Assembly (NCBI RefSeq): GCF_004798865.1
Contig: NW_025335856.1
Location: forward strand, 10,736,803 to 10,800,802
Length of the DNA: 64,000 nucleotides
Reading direction: 5' to 3'
Source of the DNA: Varanus komodoensis
Taxonomy: Eukaryota; Chordata; Lepidosauria; Squamata; Varanidae
Shown: positions 22,295 to 32,959 of the stretch, in pieces
Layout of the letters: every line of letters begins with the position of its first letter
Position numbering within the stretch: position 1 is the first letter of the stretch
The notes under the pieces: generated by a model
Databases searched by the model: none
What the model was told of the DNA's origin: nothing
Seen by the model: only the letters and a program-made list of their open reading frames with translations
Made by a program: the position numbers and the translations under genes

Positions 22295-24490
22295 CCCCAG
22301 CATAACAGGATTTTCTGAAAAGAAGCTACAGCAGCAATGAAAGTCTCACGTGTATGTGGCTAAACTTTTGCATTGTTCCATTAGAGTCTGCAGCTTTTAA
22401 AGATTCTTGTACATTGAACATAAGTCTATTCTGCATAATGCCACCTCCAAGGTTGTGGTGATGGTCTGGAATGCAAATATCAGTGTTCATGATCTTCACT
22501 ATATCCCAAACTGAACACCAGCCTCTAAATATCAAGCTTTTCTCAGGCTTGGAACATCATCCAAATTTTATAAATTAAGATGGGTTAACCTGTCAGCTCC
22601 ACGTTAACCCAAATAGAGCTTAAAAGGACAATAAGAAAGAAAAATATATAGTTCTATTCATCTTGATTGTGGAGAAACATGCAATGCATGGCAAGTTCTT
22701 ACTGAAAAGCAAACGGAAATAAATTATCTTCCAGTCGTGGAGGCCAAGTTCAATAGATACAGCTATTCCCATTATGGAGATGATCTGTTCTGACTACACT
22801 ATGAAGCTGTTAAAGCTGAGGAGTCTGTCAGAAGGAAGAACGGAACCCCAATACTGAGGGAGCCAAGCCCATGACTTTGAAGAACAAAGCGCTCCACTTC
22901 TGTTGGATGGACACATCCGCCATTTTCATTTTCTTTCTTACACTGGTGTGCTTTGTCATTGTGTTTCATCCTATTTAAGAAGTAATTTTCAACTGTTGAT
23001 CAATTCTTATCAAAGAATTAGCCTAACAAAAATCTCAATCATCCTCATTGTGAATATTCCTAGCATTCGATTTAGAGTAAACACAAAGAATTACAAATGA
23101 CCGGCAATGGGGAAGGTTGTAGCAAACTATACTTGCAATGTCTCCCCGCACCATGTCCGTCACAGATGTCTTTTCTCCTAGTTGCGCCCTATTTGAATAA
23201 GCTTTCATATTATAAGCCTAAGAGTGGCATAAACTATTCCCATGTATGAGAGAGGCAGAAATGCTTAGGAAAACAGTGGCTGAAAATGAAATGAAACCTT
23301 GACTATAGGCCTTGAATAAATATGCAAATATGAATTTTTCAAAGGGTTGGTTCTTTCTGTTGGTTTCAGAAAATGTAAAGGATAGCAGGGAATACAAAAT
23401 GCTCCACCACAAAATTGTCACTCACCGGTAGATCGCAGACCTAAGAAAGCAACTCTGTGCTGGTTGTGCAAGCAACACAGCTGCAGATATCTGGCCCTGC
23501 TGATGTCCCTTTGGAGAATATGGTGGCACTGGCTCCCTCTTGCATACTTAACGATAGTGGCCCACAATTATACCGTTCCTTTGCAGTTCTATAGCTCTTT
23601 TTTATTATGTTGATACAAGCCCTCTGATATTGTAATTGTGATGTGCACATTATGAAGACAAATGTATTGAGCTTAATGAGAATGGATTGCCAATAAAAAC
23701 TCAAAACAGGTAAACTCCTCTCCTCTCCTCTTCCCCTTTCCCCTTTTTGTTCTGTTCTTTTTTTTTTTTTTTTTTAGCTGTGGCTGTGGGGTTTTGCATT
23801 TTGTTTTTGTTTTTAAAAGAAAAAGTCACTCTGAATGTAAATACTGTATTTCTAGGCTTGTGATATGTGTATGTTGTTTAACTACTGGGTTCAGCGAGAT
23901 ACCAGAATGTTTGGGCATCAGTTTGAATAGCTCAGCGTGGACACAGGAGGCCATCTTTAGTATGCTCCTAACTGAATATAATAATGGGACCATTAGGGGT
24001 TATAGGGTTGCCATCCCTACTAATGTAAAGATGAGGTCAGTCTTGGTTATGAGAAGATAGCCTTGCAGTTCACCTGACAGACTGCATAACCTTTGTATCA
24101 GCTTCTTGGACTATGGCAACAGCAGCTCTTACCTATGGTTAGCTCTTCCATGCCAATCAGGCCAGGCTCTACCAGAGGTAGATGCAAAGTAAGACTTCTC
24201 TGTCCCACCAGTCTAGCCTACTGGCTCAGTTGTCCTGATGCCAGTGCTGAGGGAAGAAGTGGGGGCAGAGGGTGAGTGGAGGTACCATCTTGTCCATCTC
24301 AGGCAGCAGAACATCGTGAGATGGCCCCATCTTGAGATGAATATGTATGAGAGCTCCTAAGTATGAGAGCTCCTATTCTGTATCTCCTTCCAAGTTACCT
24401 TTTCTTTCACTAATTTGATCTGAGTCATGCAACCTGCCTTTTTCTTTTTAACCCTGGAGGAAAAAGGCCACACATTGGACTAATTCTTCA
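22295..24490. other. Unique sequence, no gene recognised
   Basis: A T18 run lies at 23,758-23,775, and a 16-bp tandem pair (GTATGAGAGCTCCT twice) at about 24,345-24,375. Frames up to 88 codons lack recognisable domains. Confidence 0.5.
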
Positions 24491-24499
24491 TGATAAGCC

Positions 24500-24620
24500 T
24501 CTTGTAGCTTGAGTGGCCATATGTCCTGCTGGACAAATGATTGTTCTCTATTTTAAGGCATCTTTTATTTGAAGGACTGTCTACTACAAGCCTGCTTTAA
24601 AGATAAACAACCACTAGAAG
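24500..24620. repeat. Unnamed dispersed repeat (CCATATGTCCTGCT...GAAGGACTGTCT)
   Basis: GAGTGGCCATATGTCCTGCT, TTCTCTATTTTAAGGCATCT and ATTTGAAGGACTGTC occur in the same order as AGGGTAGTCATATGACCTAC, TTTCAAGGTGTCCTC and TCTTTGAAAGACTG at 35.65-35.73 kb. I recall similar text in other squamate sequence but cannot name the family. Confidence 0.5.
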
Positions 24621-24879
24621 GGGCCTGAAGTTGCCATCAAGCATTTGTGCCATGAGAGTAGACAGAAGAGGCACCAAAGCCACCTGGACATAGTCTTCCC
24701 CATTCTGGAGAAACAGATTGTATTTCTATTAGAGTTATTATTTATACATTTTCTCTCTATATACAAATTCCTTGCAAATTTAGGCAAATATAGCTTTTCT
24801 TTTGTCTTTTTTGTGATGCATAAGATGTTACCCTAGCTAAGACCATCTATTTCTCTGCGCAGAGATTCCTTCTTGGTGG

Positions 24880-24920
<41 letters not shown>
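24880..24920. repeat. (AC)n microsatellite
   Basis: About twenty perfect AC units, the longest dinucleotide run in the window. Likely length-polymorphic. Confidence 0.97.
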
Positions 24921-24922
<2 letters not shown>

Positions 24923-25419
24923 GATCTCATATGCTACAGCAGGAATAGGAAGGGTCACATGCCTCACTTTTCCATATGGCAGTTTCAGAGAAGCATCGTT
25001 ATTTTCATCCCTCTGCTCTTCCCCCTGGACTGCTGACATCTTTCTTTTCCTGTTGACTAGAAGATACTCCATTGTTGTTGGCAGTTCTGAACACCTGTTT
25101 TGGGGACACTCATGTCTCTTGATTGCTTGCTGAAATTCGGCAAAAGAAAGTGTGTGTGTTCACCCAAAAAAGTTGAGTTCAAGAAGAGGAGAGAAGGGAA
25201 GAACATGATTTGGTGTGCACACCTGGAACTACCTGGTTGCCTGAGGAGAGCCAACTAGGTAAATGGGTCGCTGTGTTGCAGAGGTGCAGAGGAGTGTCCT
25301 GAACAGAAACAGTTTGTTGCTTTTATCTTGGTTGCCCTTGAGTTTGTCAAAGACTATCAGCCAAACCGCAAGCAGACATTGCTTCTTCAGTAGTCCATGC
25401 AGTAGACTGGAATGGGCAG

Positions 25420-25605
25420 GAAAGGGACCTAGGAAATTCTCCAGTTCAAATTTCACCTCTGCCATAAATGTAGCATGTAGCCTTCCTGAATGCTCCTTTT
25501 ATGCTCTCTCTGCCTCTGTCTCCTTCTCTGTAGGATGGGGTTGACACTGGCCCACATGTTGGCTTTTACGGTCAAGACTCTTTGTTCCTATATTTCTCAA
25601 TGGGT
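25420..25605 (+). mobile_element. MIR-like SINE remnant
   Basis: CCTAGGAAATTCTCCAGTTC then AAATTTCACCTCTGCCAT matches a MIR-type B box and the CTCTGCC element. CTCTGCCTCTGTCTCCTTCT then GTAGGATGGGGTTGACACTG matches the MIR core 'CCTCATCTGTAAAATGGGG' region. Related to the copy at 21.9 kb. Confidence 0.65.
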
Positions 25606-25989
25606 TAATTCTCCACATGGCTCAAAATAAATGTTAAAACAGGCCAGAACGGAATAGGGGACACTGATAGGGAACACTAATACTCAATGAGATAATTGGT
25701 GCCGGTCATGCTACGTAAGGTCCAAACAGGGATGATCTTGATACAGCAAGAGAGGTTGATGCACCAATCCTTGGAATCTTACCATAAATGTCCTTGGCAA
25801 AACTGAGTGAGTTTGCAAGGGATGGTAGGAGCTTCTGAAGGATGGTCACAACTGAACTGTAGGAGAGGAACATCTAGCACCTCTTGTCCCCTTTTCCGAA
25901 GATACCCTTGCAAACTGCGAGGAGCAAAATATTCTGCTGGCAAGGCAATGTGTGCTTGTTCCCATTTTAGAAGCAAAGGTTGCATCCCG

Positions 25990-26830
25990 TGATCAGGCTC
26001 AGAACTAGGACCATTCAGAGTCCCTCAAATGAGCTCAGCAACTTGCTTTTGCAATTTGTACTTTCCTCCCACCCTCCAATCCACCCACTATCTCCACACC
26101 TCCTTTTTTAAATTAGTGCATTAAAAATATATGTGCTGGTAATTACTTTTTAAAAATCGCTCTCATTTCAAATTTGTAACTGGATTTCTTTTAAGAGTTG
26201 CAGAATGGAGGCAGCACAATTAATTTGCGATAAAAGGTATATGTGGTTGTTTCCTTTCTGCTGCATTCTGGAAAGAAACACATTTGAAATCTGTGTGTTC
26301 AATAAACAAGTCTCAGTCATTCGACAATCTGTTTGTTTGATATAACAGACTGTTCACCTGGAAAGTTTAATGTCTTGTCTGGCCTGCACTTGACTCTTTA
26401 TTATTTTCCCTCACTTCTGCAGTTCCCCCCTCCACCCTTAAAGGGATTGTGTTATGTGAATATCCTTGGCTTAATTTGCATTGCATTAAAGTAAAACATT
26501 TTAAATTTCTTCACAGCCGAAGTAAATCTGACAGACTTTATGAAGCTATTACACCTGCAGGTATTTTATACTTTTTAAAATACATTCTTGTCAAGCTATC
26601 TTAATTATATTATTATATGTACTTTTGAACTCCATATCCACTCATGGATGGTATATATTGTGCTTTTGACAGTCGGTTCTAAAAAGCTACAATTTATATC
26701 AAAGTTCTGTGGCTGAACAAAGATGTATCTATTATGGATTCAGGGTGAATTTATTAATTTACTAGGTTTTTTTGGAATGCACTTATTCATTGACAAAGCG
26801 TTTGAGCTTTAATTTTCTAGCTGGGTGATT
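25990..26830. other. Repeat-free block, candidate conserved non-coding or exonic region
   Basis: About 840 bp with no recognised repeat and strong AT-rich regulatory flavour (CAATTAATTTGCG, TTAATTTGCATTGCATTAAAG). It includes a 44-base segment (26,517-26,560) bounded by TTTCTTCACAG and a following GTATTT, open in two frames. A second AG...GTGAGT arrangement bounds 28 bases near 26,821-26,848. Either could be chance. Regulatory or exonic function is inferred, not shown. Confidence 0.35.
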
Positions 26831-27117
26831 ATTAGGTGGAATGGCTACGTGAGTTCCAGGCTGTGGGGTTTCTTTCGTGCTGGTTTGAGTCATGAGTTAA
26901 GAAGGCACAGCCATGGATGGGGGACTGGCTTGGAATGCAGTCCGGCACAGACACTGCCACCCCTTGGCAACGGTTCTCCTTGCTATATTATCCCCAGGCG
27001 GTGTTAACATAGTAAACCGCCTCAATGCCCCTTCTTGTCCCGGCTGGTCACCCTATCCAGTTTGGCATATTGAATGGCTCTCCCTCTCCCTGTGTTAATG
27101 TCATTAATTCAGTCTTT

Positions 27118-27245
27118 TCCAACCTCCTGCTCCCTAGAGCCTTTGAATTTCAACTCTCATCAGCTCCGGTCATCATAGCTAATTGAAGGAAGCATTGAGA
27201 GGTGAAGTCCACAACATGTGGGGCAACAGCCTGGGAGAGGTGTCC
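27118..27245. mobile_element. Palindromic MITE remnant (ACTACAACTCCCATC family)
   Basis: AATTTCAACTCTCATCAGCT on the left and GAGGTGAAGTCCACAACATG then TGGGGCAACAGCCTGGG on the right are diverged inverted arms of the 9.7/10.1-kb family. Confidence 0.6.
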
Positions 27246-27557
27246 TGTCTAATTCGTCTTTCCTAAATTCTAGCATCACATAAGTAGGGAACTATTAGTG
27301 GAGAGGGGAAGATCCAGAGGAATCACGCTCTGTTTTACAAACCAGTCACTTGTGCAGGACACATACCTGCATTTGGGCCCGTTATCCACATGGCACATAC
27401 ATTTGCTAGCTTGCATCTGCTTTTAAAGCAGGAAACAGCAAATACTTGTAGCATCTTTAATTAAGCATTTTTGGACCGGATCTGTCAAAACCTAAATGCA
27501 GAAATGCTTCATGCAGTTCGTATTGTTAAATGCCTAGCAACTAGCAAGTGGCTTGAA

Positions 27558-27614
27558 TGCCTGAAAGGCAGTGCTGGATCTGAACCTCTGACTTTGAATG
27601 GAGAGGCTTAACCA
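27558..27614 (-). mobile_element. tRNA-like SINE head (fragment)
   Basis: The minus strand reads TATGGTTAAGCCTCTCCATT (A-box-like), then AGGTTCAGATCCAGCACTG (B-box-like GGTTCAGATCC) at normal tRNA spacing. Only the head is visible. It is not a complete tRNA. Confidence 0.4.
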
Positions 27615-27639
27615 TAAGTGAAAACAAAAGGAATAAAAG

Positions 27640-27960
27640 TTTTCGAGATTCCTGTAGAGTGCAAGTGTGCAGCTTCCCGGAATCCAGGGAGATTATGCTG
27701 GCTCTGCTGCTCTAGCGCCTGTCCCATTCCCTCAGTCTGTTACCTCCCATTTAACAGCAGGAGATTGCATGGCTATACAACAGCCCGTTCACTCATTATA
27801 TCTCCGCCAGCTTCCCGGCTGATCGGCTCCAGTAGATGGGAGGCTGTTAACTAAATTGGCAGCAAGGTGAGGAAAACATCTGTCAGTTCAATTGTAAGCT
27901 TGCCAGCCTCTGCATGTGACTTTTTTTGTTGGTTCCAGAAGACTCTTCAGCGTAGGGGAT
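27640..27960. other. Repeat-free block, candidate conserved non-coding element
   Basis: Moderately GC-rich sequence with TGTTAACTAAATTGGCAGCA and GTCAGTTCAATTGTAAGCTT. No repeat is recognised. The suggestion of conservation is weak. Confidence 0.2.
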
Positions 27961-28179
27961 TGTAGAGTGGCAATGAGGCAGAACTGCCTTTTCTCCGAGC
28001 ATCCTGCTACAGCACGGGCTGGGGGGACGGGAGGAGTTGTTTTTTTCCCATCAGTATCAAAGCCAGCTTCCCTCCAGTTGGAACGCTCTTGCGTTGAAGC
28101 CTTTGCATCTCCTTGCTGGCAATAGCTTAAAAGCAGGTTACAAGACTCGGCTGTTATAGGAATGGACAATCACAATAGA

Positions 28180-29215
28180 ACCAGCATTTAGGGGCAATTC
28201 ACTTGGGATCTTTTTCCATTATGCACCTCAAAATGAGAGCCAAGCAAAGGTTTTGGAAATGGCATGACAGAGAATAAAGATTAGTGCATGTGTGTGCATG
28301 CATATAATTGTTTATGAAGGATATTTATATTATTATAACTATCTAATAAGACATCTAAGCAGTTTCCATGCAGCAAATACTGTGTGCATGTGTGCAGAAG
28401 CAGCAGCAAGGGTAGGCAAGGTGGGGTACCTGTGAGGAGCAGAAGGCACAGATCAGGTCTTCATTACTCTGGTCTGGGCCACAATGGTGGTGAGAAGAAA
28501 GAGCAACAGATGCCACTTCCCAATTTTGCACTAACTCTCTGTCTCTCAAGCAAGCAAGTGGTAGTCACAACAAAAATGAGGTTGGAGAGCAATGGCGACA
28601 GTTGCCAATAAGGGGAGATCCATTGAGTGTGTCTTGCCCAAGAGCCCTCCCAAAGCTGGTGTTGAAAGTGTGTGTGTGTGTTTGGCTATATCCTGAGGTG
28701 TATCTGCGTAATGAGAGGGAAGGCCTGCAGGATCTAAAGTTAGTGCTCTTCTAACCTCCCAGAGGCTCCTGAGGATTATCTTTGTGTTCAATATGCAAAG
28801 AAATAAACAAACACTGGGAAATCTTGCCAGAAAGTTGTAAATGATGGCATGAAGTGGATCATCAGCAAAGCAAAATGAAAAGCCCTCCTCACCACATGCA
28901 GTATAGAGAAAGAAGTGGCGCTGATTACAGAACAAAAACTCTGGCTTGTTTTGCTACCATGATAATAGCTGAAGCAAAGCTCTGGGGCCTAAACCGCAAA
29001 GCTGGAAGCATTCTAATTTATCATCATGGGCAGGTCTCTCCCTGTACCATTTTTCCTTCTAACAGACTTAGATGAAACCTTAGAAGCACAGTCCTTTGTT
29101 TGAGCAATACAGGTTACAAAACAGCATAAACCAAAGAAACACTCTCTTTGAGAAGTGGGAGCAGCGGCATCCCAAGTGAAGAGTTGTATCCACATGGAAA
29201 CATCCCCTCCTTCCC
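28180..29215. other. Unique sequence, no gene recognised
   Basis: Includes a short (TG)n at about 28,668-28,682. Overlapping 129-codon (minus) and 75-codon (plus) frames show no recognisable domain. Confidence 0.45.
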
Positions 29216-29219
29216 TCCC

Positions 29220-30400
29220 TCTCAGAGGGATTCTGATCCTACCTTCAGGGTAACTCCTGCTTTTTGAGGGCTAGACAGTGGGAACATCAGACACATCTTA
29301 ATTGGTCCACTTGCTTGCCTGCCATCTTCTGAAAGGGTCAAGCCCCCCCCCCCCATATCTACCCCATCTTGTTCTAAAAGGTCTTCCTCCTTTTGCAAAC
29401 TGGGCTGGTTCTCACACTCTGTCTGAGTGTCTTCACTTTGTAACCTTGTAACTGTGCCTGGAGGGGCTGTAACTTGAGACAGAAGAGGATCCCATCTGAA
29501 CCCCCTCTCCAATATTTCCCTAAGAGTCTTGAGCATGTTCTTATCTCCTGAGCCAAAGCCATAAAGTCCCAATCTCTGGGAATAGGTGGAATATAATAAT
29601 AAAAAAATACTCATCAAGGTGGTGGCAGCTGCTGCATATTCGTATTTATTCCACAATTAAATTAGTCCTAAGGACTCTCTAAGTGGATAAGAAAAATACC
29701 AAATATTGCCCAAAGGAAAACCAATTAAGTAGACCAAGAAAAAGAGTTGATTTAAGTCTTTCACCAGGAGCCCTAAAGTCTACACAGTTGTCATGTATGT
29801 AACACTTTGCATGGAATTTTGCTCCTCTTTCCCAAACAGCAGGTAACTGTCTTTATCCACACACAGAAAGAAAGCTTTTGAAGGCGTCTCCAGGGAGCTG
29901 CTAGGGAGAGACACTGTGCTTCAAGATATATGCTATTTGATTCTGACATTGCATGATTAGGGATGGAATATTTAGCATTCACTTGTCATGGCCCAGAGTT
30001 AGAAAGCCTTTAAAAACTGAAGACTTCAATGCCAGGGATTCTGGGGAGGTACCAGGACGAGATACAGTTCCCTCTGAACTAAGGCCGTCCGCATGAAACC
30101 CTGTAATGTCCTTATCGTCTCTTCTTCGGTTTTCCACCTGTTGGTGGGCAAACTCCTTCAGCATATGCCATTCTCTACTTGTGGGGTTGAGTCCAGGATG
30201 AGATGGAGGAGACACAGGCAATAAGCTTGTCCTCCGTCTATCCTTCAGTTGATTTTAATTACATCAGCACTGGATAGGAGTGCATGGACTCAAACCTAGG
30301 AGACAGTGCAGCTTATATAGAGGACAAATAAGATCCTCAAAGGTCCTTGGATGTCCCCATCTCATTCTCCTCTAGAGAAACACAGCGTTCTTTGGAAGCT
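29220..30400 (-). mobile_element. Possible LTR-retroelement fossil, broken
   Basis: Read on the minus strand, about 30,400 to 30,180 looks LTR-like. It has a TATATAAG promoter motif, then an AATTAAAA polyadenylation-like site about 70 bases on, and an end in CCCCACA. Degraded sequence that could be a leader and gag-like remnant follows down to about 29,220. No second LTR, primer-binding site or known domain is evident, and a C12 run lies inside at 29,343-29,354. The family is not assignable. An unrelated unique segment is a real alternative. Confidence 0.25.
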
Positions 30401-30744
30401 TCTGTAGGCAGGATTCCTCAATGAGAATCCACCTAATAATGGATAAACCTGAAGTTTGTCCCATAACTACTAGTGATTTTGTGGTAAATATTGATGTGCT
30501 GGAGCCCAACATGAGTGGTCCCATAGCTGCACCTGAAGGAGACCCCATCAATTCATGATGTACAAAACTCCAAAGAGTGGCAGAGCATAGGACAAAATGA
30601 ACAACTGATTGGGACCAGCTAGTGAGCTGGTGAGGGTAGCATAGTTGGACTGACAGATTAGACAATGATTATTTTGAGGACGAAGTGGATGAGGGTAACC
30701 ACTGAATCTGAAATTGTATGGCAGTGGTGATCTTCTAGGCCAGC

Positions 30745-30915
30745 TCCCCTTGTCCTGGCTTCCTCCTGGTGTTTTGCACTCCTCCAGATGTTTTGAAATT
30801 GCAGTCCATAGTATCTTGGGGGCACCAGATAGTGACCTGATCCACTAGTCAGCACAGTGAGTTGACAGGAACGATGGGAGTTGCTGTCCAAAATATGTAG
30901 AAATGATGTGTTGGA
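30745..30915. mobile_element. Palindromic MITE remnant (CTCCAGATGTTTTG family)
   Basis: CACTCCTCCAGATGTTTTGA then AATTGCAGTCCATAGTATC on the left, and GATGGGAGTTGCTGTCCAAA then ATATGTAGAAATG on the right, form the family's inverted arms. Confidence 0.7.
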
Positions 30916-30919
30916 GAGC

Positions 30920-32325
30920 TGACCTAGAATGTTCTCAGCTTTCTCAGTTCAGATGGGATGATAGTGTCCTGGGCAAATTGACAGTGTTTTAACACATGCC
31001 CAAGAATCCCCTGTGAGGTTCAGGGTGTCTGTGCCAGACAGAGAAAGTTTGTAAATCACTGCATTAGACCTTTCAAAATACTTTTCTGCTACACCTTGTT
31101 TTCCCTCACTCTGGCTTTCCAGAAAGTAGAAAGATGGGAGGATCCAAGGCACAAAATCATGCGAGCTCAGGAGTTTTTAACAGTTATTATAAATGAAAAG
31201 AATCCTTTCTCATTAATGCTGCAAATTACAAGCCTTAGATAACTCATTTAGATGACAGTTCACAAAATCAATAAAACCCAAGTTTGTTTTGAAAGCTGCA
31301 TTGCCTAAATGCCAAAATACATATTTTTTTGCAAATTGCTTGATTTACATTTGAAAAGATCAAGCTTATTCCTTCTGAAGGCTGAAAGGTGGGGTGTGGG
31401 AAGAAACACACAAAGCAATTTAAATCTTTTTTCACTTTCTTTTTTTACACCACCGTATTGCATATAATTTGATTGAAATTGATAGCAGAAAAGACTCTAT
31501 GAGATTTATTTATATATTTATTTTGCTTTGCTAACTTCAGAGCACTAACTTAATTCTCCCAGCAGAATACTATCCACAACCAAGAGCAAACATTTCATTT
31601 GTGATTAGTGGTTTGAGAAAGCATGTAGAATAAACTTATGCTATGAAAATTCTCACTTCTTCCTGGAAATTTTGCAGGCAAACCCTAGAAAACTATAATG
31701 TAAAAATGTATTTTTAAAATAATAAATAAACAAACCCTGTCAGTAGAGAAGAGCCAGGGATTATAGGATAGTAACTGACATCCTGACATCTTTTCTTTGC
31801 AATAATTTGAAGTTATATGAAGGAAGCATCAATTGAATCTATTCTTATTAAATTCTCCTAGGATCTTAGATGATCAATCCCTCCCAACTTCAAGTGTGAA
31901 TCAGAACATAAGCCATCCTTTGGATTTTGCGCTTCCCATTTTGTGATATGGTTCTTGGCTTTCACACAGAGCACACAATACATTTGCAAAGGTCTATTGA
32001 AACTGATGTTTCAAAAGGGGAGGACCACCAACCTAGCCTCATACATCAGTCAAAGAAGGGACAGGTGTAGGAATTCATTTCATCCTTCCCAATCGGATCT
32101 CTACCTGCTCCACCTGATACCTTACTGGAACTGCACATTTTGGGCTCTTCCATTGTCCAGAGTAAGGATGTGTGAGGCATCCAGTGGTGGTGGTGGGTAA
32201 AAATCCAGCAAAGTTTCATGATTCGGCACTCCAGATTCCAGTTTGTTAGCCATGCACTGGCATTAGCATACTTTGTTGGCAGTCGTGCCTGCTCACTGAC
32301 TTCCAACTCTAAGATAACCTATTAT
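30920..32325. other. AT-rich unique sequence, no gene recognised
   Basis: Contains a TTTATTTATATATTTATTTT patch near 31,506 and an AATAATAAATAAACAAA patch near 31,718 that could be LINE/SINE tail remnants. Nothing firm. Confidence 0.45.
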
Positions 32326-32329
32326 TTGC

Positions 32330-32472
32330 ACATTAAAAATGCTAATGACATTGTGCACAGAAGCACCTGCAAACCACGTGGCTCTAATGTGGTTAGTGTA
32401 TCACCAGTTGGGCTGGAGCCACATGGCTTTCAGGTACTTCTGTGCACAAATGTCATTAGTGGTTTTAAATGT
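32330..32472. repeat. 143-bp palindrome, 43-bp near-perfect core arms
   Basis: The left arm at 32,342-32,384 begins CTAATGACATTGTGCACAGA and ends GTGGCTC. The right arm at 32,416-32,459 is its reverse complement with four mismatches and one one-base bulge. The loop is 31 bases (32,385-32,415). Weaker pairing (ACATTAAAAATG with ACATTTAAAACC) extends the arms to 32,330 and 32,472. In a minus-strand RNA three of the four mismatches become G-U pairs. It could be a palindromic MITE or a small-RNA-type hairpin. No promoter is identified. Confidence 0.92.
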
Positions 32473-32541
32473 TTACACCAATTGTGATATGTGTCAGATA
32501 TGGAAGTCTGCAAATTCTCCCCGACTCCTCCTGTTTCAGAT

Positions 32542-32542
<1 letters not shown>

Positions 32543-32579
<37 letters not shown>
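32543..32579. repeat. (ATC)n microsatellite
   Basis: Twelve ATC units. They produce spurious poly-His, poly-Ile and poly-Asp frames. Confidence 0.97.
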
Positions 32580-32842
32580 GGTTGGAAACAGGCAGCAAAA
32601 TTGTGGAGCTGAAGTGAGTGGGATTCCCCTGGTTTGGTATATTCCAAGAGAGCCACTGGGAGGCTGCTGTCCGCCTTGCCTCCAGGCAGACCATCCTGGC
32701 AAGGGGGAAATTGCCTCAGCCCCATAAATAGGCCAGAGAAAGAAGAGCTGGAAAGAGGTTTCTACTCACTTCCCTGGTACCCAAGTTTTACAGTTTTCTA
32801 ACTCTTCTAACCCCCTTTCCATTTGTGCACACTTCTTTTCAG

Positions 32843-32955
32843 ACTGTAAGCCTAAGAGCAGCATCTTCCTCATTATTTATCTTTGTAAACTGCTGTTGGA
32901 ATCTTCCTGGAGTGAAAAGCATGCCAAAAGCACTGCAAATAGATAAATAAGTATG
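32843..32955 (+). mobile_element. LINE 3' tail (fragment)
   Basis: GACTGTAAGCCTAAGAGCAG, ATTTATCTTTGTAAACTGCT and GCACTGCAAATAGATAAATA form the 3' UTR and AATAAATA-type tail typical of squamate L2/CR1-group LINEs. Confidence 0.55.
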
Positions 32956-32959
32956 CTTA

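Noticed and set aside
29222-29656. 144-codon minus-strand frame as a host gene
   Set aside because: No known domain, and it lies within a possible retroelement fossil. Treated as part of that region only.
32465-32727. Poly-Asp, poly-His and poly-Ile proteins
   Set aside because: Produced by the (ATC)n microsatellite at 32,543-32,579.
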